Below are positions 5,705-8,664 of a stretch of DNA of 8,664 bases, piece after piece; position 1 is the stretch's first letter; each line of letters begins with the position of its first letter. The notes under the pieces are model-generated. The model searched no databases. It was given only the letters and a program-made list of their open reading frames with translations, and was not told where the DNA came from. Made by a program: the position numbers and the translations under genes. Where the stretch lies: positions 1-8,664 of the forward strand of contig JAGGZP010000055.1 in NCBI GenBank assembly GCA_021161965.1, in the 5' to 3' direction. Source of the stretch: a bacterium. GTDB lineage: Bacteria; Patescibacteriota; Patescibacteriia; UBA2591; JAGGZP01.

Positions 5705-5730
5705 AATTTATAACTGATAATTGATAATTA
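5705..5730. repeat. AT-only spacer repeat, copy 2
   Basis: AATTTATAACTGATAATT (5705-5722) matches 5093-5110 with one substitution, then GATAATT is repeated in tandem. It fills the 29-base spacer between virB4 and the VirB8-like gene, so it includes the translation start region of the latter. Confidence 0.45.
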
Positions 5731-5731
5731 A

Positions 5732-7651
5732 TTATAATTGATTATTGCTGCCCATTTCCTCAGCAAATCTTTTCTTTTCCTCAGCAATTTCTAAAAGTTG
5801 TCGAGGGTCGGAAGTAATCAATTGGTCTTCTGAATATGAGGCAACAACTTTAATTGCCGCATGCTTTGCTCCAGCAAAAAATATCCCTTCACCAACACCG
5901 CATTCTAAAAGCAAATACTTTTCTCCTTCAGTCAACATAAATGTTTTTTGAACTAAATCAATTGCTGCTGGCGACTGTTTCATTAAAAGTTGTAGAGCCG
6001 AGTTGGTTACAATTGCTCGTCCATAAGGAGAAATAAGAAAATCATTAACATCTTGAGTAATTGTTGTTACTCCTAAATAATATTTTCGACATCTTTTCAC
6101 TAAAGCATAAATAAACTTTGCCGAATCTTCCTGTTGCATTAACCACCAAGCTTCATCGATAACTAAAATTCTTTTTTTCATCTCCGAACGAACTACATTC
6201 CAAATATAATTGACAATTGTATAAATGGCAATTGGTTTCAACTCATCCTCTAAATCACGAACTGAAAAAACAACTAATTGATTATCCATTTTAACATTTG
6301 TTGGATAATTTAGAAATCCAGCAAATGTTCCTTCAGTATATTTTTTTAATCGTTCAACCAAACTTTCTGCTCCGGTCATTCCTTCTAAAATTTGTTGTAA
6401 GTCGGATAACGTCGGCATTTCTACTTTTGTTAAATCACAGCCAGGAACAATGTCTTTTTTAGCATATGTTTCAAGTAAAGCACGATCAAGTAAAGAATCT
6501 TCTTCTGGAGTAAATCTTTTAATTCCCTTTTCATCAGCCTGACCAATCATAATTTTCAAAAGTCCTTTTAAGGTAATAACTGCTGTACGAATTAAATCAG
6601 CAACTTTTACATCCTCTCCTACTCTTCTAGGTAAATCAAAAGGATTGATTTTGCTTTCTGCCTCCAGGGAAACATTTATATATGTACCACCAACTGCGTC
6701 AGAAAGATATTTATACTCTCGTTCTGGATCAATAACAATTACATCTGTTCCCATCATTAAAGAACGCAAAATTTCTAATTTAATTGCATAACTTTTCCCC
6801 GCACCAGAAGTAGCAAAAACAACCATATTTGCATTTTGCATTGAAAAACGGTCAAAAAGAATCAAACTGTTGTTATGGCGATTTATTCCGTAAAGTATTC
6901 CATTATCTGATGTTAAATCTGCTGAAGTAAAAGGGAAACTCGAGGCAAGAGGGGAAGAATTCATATTAAAAGTAATCATTAATTCGTCTCGTCCCATTGG
7001 TAAAGTTGAATTAAAACCTTGCTCTGCTTGATAATAAACACGACGAGTATAAATTAATTTGGAACCAAAAATCGATTCAATTTTTGCTGAAAGTAAATCC
7101 AACTCTTTTTCTGAATCAGCATAAAGAGTCACATATAAAGCAAACTGAAAAAAATGTTCAACACCAGTTGTTAAATCATCACGCAACTTCTCAATATCTC
7201 TTAAAGCAGTTTCTTTCAATGGGTCGCGGGGCATACCTTTTTCTCGAGCTGCTTCAAGTTCTGCCTCAATATTTCCAACTCTCTTCTGTAACTGCTTTAA
7301 AACCACTGCTGCTTTTACTGGATAAATAAACATTGCCACATCAAGCGGAGCGTTATAATTAATAACTGGAGCAAACCAACCTACAGAAATATAGCGTGGA
7401 TAAGAAACAACAAAAATTGTTCTTACATATTTACCTCCTAATTGAATGTATTTCGGATTAACTTTAAGCGCAGCCGGTGCAATTAAATCGCGAATCGAGA
7501 CAACGCCTTTCAAATAAGCCTTTTCCTCTTCAATTAATTCTTTTGTTTCCGAAATTTTTTTAGCTTCAATCTTCTCTTTTTCTTCAGGAGAAAGAGGTTG
7601 TTTTTTTTCTTCAATTGTTGGTTTTTTTAAAGCTGATGGACGAAAGGCCAT
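5732..7651 (-). CDS. virB4: VirB4-family T4SS ATPase
   Basis: A 639-residue ATPase that powers pilus subunit extraction and substrate transfer at the inner face of the membrane. The N-terminal 50 residues are charged (EEKKQPLSPEEKEKIEAKK). Residues about 65-250 resemble the TraC/CagE-type N-domain of VirB4 proteins. The RecA-like motor follows, with Walker A ATSGAGKS (280-287), DPEREY (308-313, VirB4-typical), INPFDLP (335-341), Walker B RILVIDEAWWLM (494-505), candidate arginine finger region VKRCRK (518-523), and the TTITQDVNDFL segment (529-539). All nucleotide-binding residues look intact, so an active enzyme is expected. Its length is shorter than the roughly 800 residues of Agrobacterium VirB4 but normal for Gram-positive and CPR forms. 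It starts 11 bases after the TraC-like gene. No coupling protein or VirB11 ATPase is nearby. Confidence 0.93.
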   Translation of the reverse strand: MAFRPSALKKPTIEEKKQPLSPEEKEKIEAKKISETKELIEEEKAYLKGVVSIRDLIAPAALKVNPKYIQLGGKYVRTIFVVSYPRYISVGWFAPVINYNAPLDVAMFIYPVKAAVVLKQLQKRVGNIEAELEAAREKGMPRDPLKETALRDIEKLRDDLTTGVEHFFQFALYVTLYADSEKELDLLSAKIESIFGSKLIYTRRVYYQAEQGFNSTLPMGRDELMITFNMNSSPLASSFPFTSADLTSDNGILYGINRHNNSLILFDRFSMQNANMVVFATSGAGKSYAIKLEILRSLMMGTDVIVIDPEREYKYLSDAVGGTYINVSLEAESKINPFDLPRRVGEDVKVADLIRTAVITLKGLLKIMIGQADEKGIKRFTPEEDSLLDRALLETYAKKDIVPGCDLTKVEMPTLSDLQQILEGMTGAESLVERLKKYTEGTFAGFLNYPTNVKMDNQLVVFSVRDLEDELKPIAIYTIVNYIWNVVRSEMKKRILVIDEAWWLMQQEDSAKFIYALVKRCRKYYLGVTTITQDVNDFLISPYGRAIVTNSALQLLMKQSPAAIDLVQKTFMLTEGEKYLLLECGVGEGIFFAGAKHAAIKVVASYSEDQLITSDPRQLLEIAEEKKRFAEEMGSNNQL

Positions 7652-7662
7652 AAAATTATATT

Positions 7663-8310
7663 TTATTGTTCTATTCTTAATTTATCTAACTTAGCTAGCT
7701 TTTCTGTTTCGGACTCGATAGGATTATAACTATTATAAAATAATTCAATTAAACTTTGGGTATCCAATGGTACTGCTTTTAAGCCCATACTTGATAAAGC
7801 ACTAATAACATTATCAACTCTTCTGAATAATGCTTCACGGTATCTTTCGAATCTTTCTCTTTTTAATCTAATTGATACGCCAGCTGATAAAACTTCAGAA
7901 AGCCGCGCCAAAAATCCTCTTCTTTTATCACCGGCAGGATTATAGGGAACAACAATATAAAATTTTTTTGTCATAATTTGGCCTAGCTTAACAAGTTCCT
8001 GAAGAAAATCAATATAATCGGCCATTTGCGATTTCAACAACTCATTTGTCTGATTTCTCATTTTTTCTCGTAAATCTTCTATATGAGGCTGAATATTAAG
8101 TTTTCGCGACTGAACAACAATCTGAATTGGGTGTTCTAAACTATTTAAAAATTGAACATAGGCTTGAATAACTGCTGTTTGCTCTTCTTGTGATTTTAAT
8201 CCAAAATTAATTGAGGATACCAAAATTACTGCTCTTAATGTTCCGTCATTAAGAACAAGACAATCTCTTTTTATCTCTGAGATATCAATGTATTTTTGTG
8301 TCGACTCCAT
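7663..8310 (-). CDS. Stand-alone TraC-like domain protein of the T4SS
   Basis: A 215-residue soluble protein without signal or membrane helix. It begins with ESTQKYIDISEIKRDCLVL (2-20), then DGTLRAVILVSSINFGLKS (22-40), EEQTAVIQAYVQFLNSLEH (42-60) and PIQIVVQSRKLNI (61-73). This is the order of segments I associate with TraC-like domain proteins that precede virB4 in CPR and Gram-positive T4SS clusters, related to the N-domain of VirB4 itself. A helical part (75-115) is followed by a strand KFYIVVPYNP (116-125) and a basic helix LKRERFERYREALFRRVDN (149-167). It probably binds VirB4 or the membrane platform on the cytoplasmic side. It is the first gene of the compact block, 11 bases ahead of virB4. 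There is no AT-independent promoter signal in the 51 bases upstream. Confidence 0.7.
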   Translation of the reverse strand: MESTQKYIDISEIKRDCLVLNDGTLRAVILVSSINFGLKSQEEQTAVIQAYVQFLNSLEHPIQIVVQSRKLNIQPHIEDLREKMRNQTNELLKSQMADYIDFLQELVKLGQIMTKKFYIVVPYNPAGDKRRGFLARLSEVLSAGVSIRLKRERFERYREALFRRVDNVISALSSMGLKAVPLDTQSLIELFYNSYNPIESETEKLAKLDKLRIEQ

Positions 8311-8361
8311 AATAAAATATTAAAAATAAAATCTAAAATATAAAAAATACAAACCAAATAT

Positions 8362-8664
8362 TTAAAAACTTTTTCTTTTACCTTTCATTGTTAAAATACT
8401 TGCAGCGAGAATATTTGATATTTCTTGTAGTTCTTTTAGGAGAAAATTGTAATTCGAGATCATCTCTGAAGAAATTAAACCGCTATCTTTTAAAATCGCC
8501 AACCAAAACTTTGATTCATTGGCCGATTTTAATGCGATACTAAAATAGTTCCGGTAATCCCTTTTAGAACTTGCTGCTTCTGCTTCAAAATAATTGGCAC
8601 CAATTGATGTTCCACTACGAGTCAATTGACTTTTAATTTCACGGCTGATAGGATTGTTCGGTAA
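8362..8664 (-). CDS. Four-helix-bundle protein (23S rRNA intervening-sequence type), 5' end cut by window
   Basis: One hundred residues of a small helical protein are visible. The frame is open to the window edge at 8664, reading LPNNPISREIKSQ before the TTG at 8625, so that TTG is internal and the true start lies outside. The segment SQLTRSGTSIGANYFEAEAA is the hallmark of the four-helix-bundle family first named for proteins in 23S rRNA intervening sequences. SKRDYRNYFSIALKSANESKFWL and the helical end LLKELQEISNILAASILTMKGK also fit. Family members are usually about 115-130 residues, so roughly 15-30 residues are missing. They form pentameric bundles with a suspected nucleic-acid role, but their function is unsettled. 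The gene is on the T4SS strand, 51 bases upstream of the TraC-like gene, and may be independent of it. Confidence 0.88.
   Translation of the reverse strand, partial: LPNNPISREIKSQLTRSGTSIGANYFEAEAASSKRDYRNYFSIALKSANESKFWLAILKDSGLISSEMISNYNFLLKELQEISNILAASILTMKGKRKSF

Noticed and set aside
7641..7650. CGAAAGGCCA at the start of virB4, identical to part of the hairpin core
   Set aside because: It is only 10 bases, lacks the pairing arm, and is explained by the codons of MAFRP at the start of virB4.
36..8310. UGA recoded as an amino acid, as in some CPR lineages
   Set aside because: All identified genes reach family-typical length with the standard stops and no in-frame UGA interrupts them.
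8311..8361. A promoter for the T4SS-like block just upstream of the TraC-like gene
   Set aside because: The 51 bases are almost pure A/T; several weak -10-like hexamers exist but none has a spaced -35 partner, so nothing can be singled out.
8623..8625. TTG at 8625 as the start of the four-helix-bundle gene
   Set aside because: The upstream 13 codons are open and encode family-typical residues just before the RSGTSIGAN motif, so the gene begins outside the window.

Overview
The window looks like a piece of chromosome from a Candidate Phyla Radiation (Patescibacteria) bacterium, most likely a Parcubacteria-type lineage. This rests on the very AT-rich sequence, the lysine-rich core proteins, the rpmF-nusB-rnc gene order, and a type IV secretion (T4SS)-like cluster with pilin, TraC-like and VirB4 proteins of the kind common in these genomes. 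The assignment is inference; there is no rRNA or other taxonomic marker beyond L32, NusB and RNase III. All long genes read through with the standard stop set, so UGA recoding is not indicated.

Layout. (1) Positions 15-1380, plus strand: a compact housekeeping operon, rpmF (L32), nusB and rnc (RNase III), ending in a clear hairpin-plus-T-tract terminator at 1450-1477. (2) Positions 1381-1866: 486 bases without a credible gene. They hold that terminator and three copies of a palindromic 26-base hairpin repeat; two of the copies sit at the end of longer (about 93-base) imperfect direct repeats. A fourth copy lies at 2174-2199. (3) Positions 1867-2127, minus strand: a small ArsR-type winged-helix regulator lying between hairpin copies. 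(4) Positions 2262-8310, minus strand: six tightly spaced genes forming a T4SS-like operon. In transcription order they are a stand-alone TraC-like domain protein, the VirB4 ATPase, a bitopic VirB8/NTF2-like protein, a charged two-to-three-helix membrane protein, a VirB2-like pilin carrying a cysteine-containing ectodomain, and a membrane-anchored PD40 beta-propeller. (5) Positions 8362-8664, minus strand: the 3' part of a four-helix-bundle (23S rRNA intervening-sequence-type) protein, cut by the window edge.

How they may work together. VirB4 would power extraction or assembly of a VirB2-like pilin. The TraC-like and VirB8-like proteins would be inner-membrane scaffold parts. The pilin ectodomain and the propeller would face the outside of the cell. 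No relaxase, VirD4 coupling protein, VirB6, VirB10 or VirB11 is visible in the window, so the module looks more like a surface or attachment/uptake apparatus than a complete conjugation system, although missing parts may lie outside.

The two most unusual things are the hairpin-repeat family at the convergent junction and the pilin-ectodomain plus propeller pair. A third regularity is that all ten visible gene starts lack a Shine-Dalgarno sequence and have T directly before ATG.
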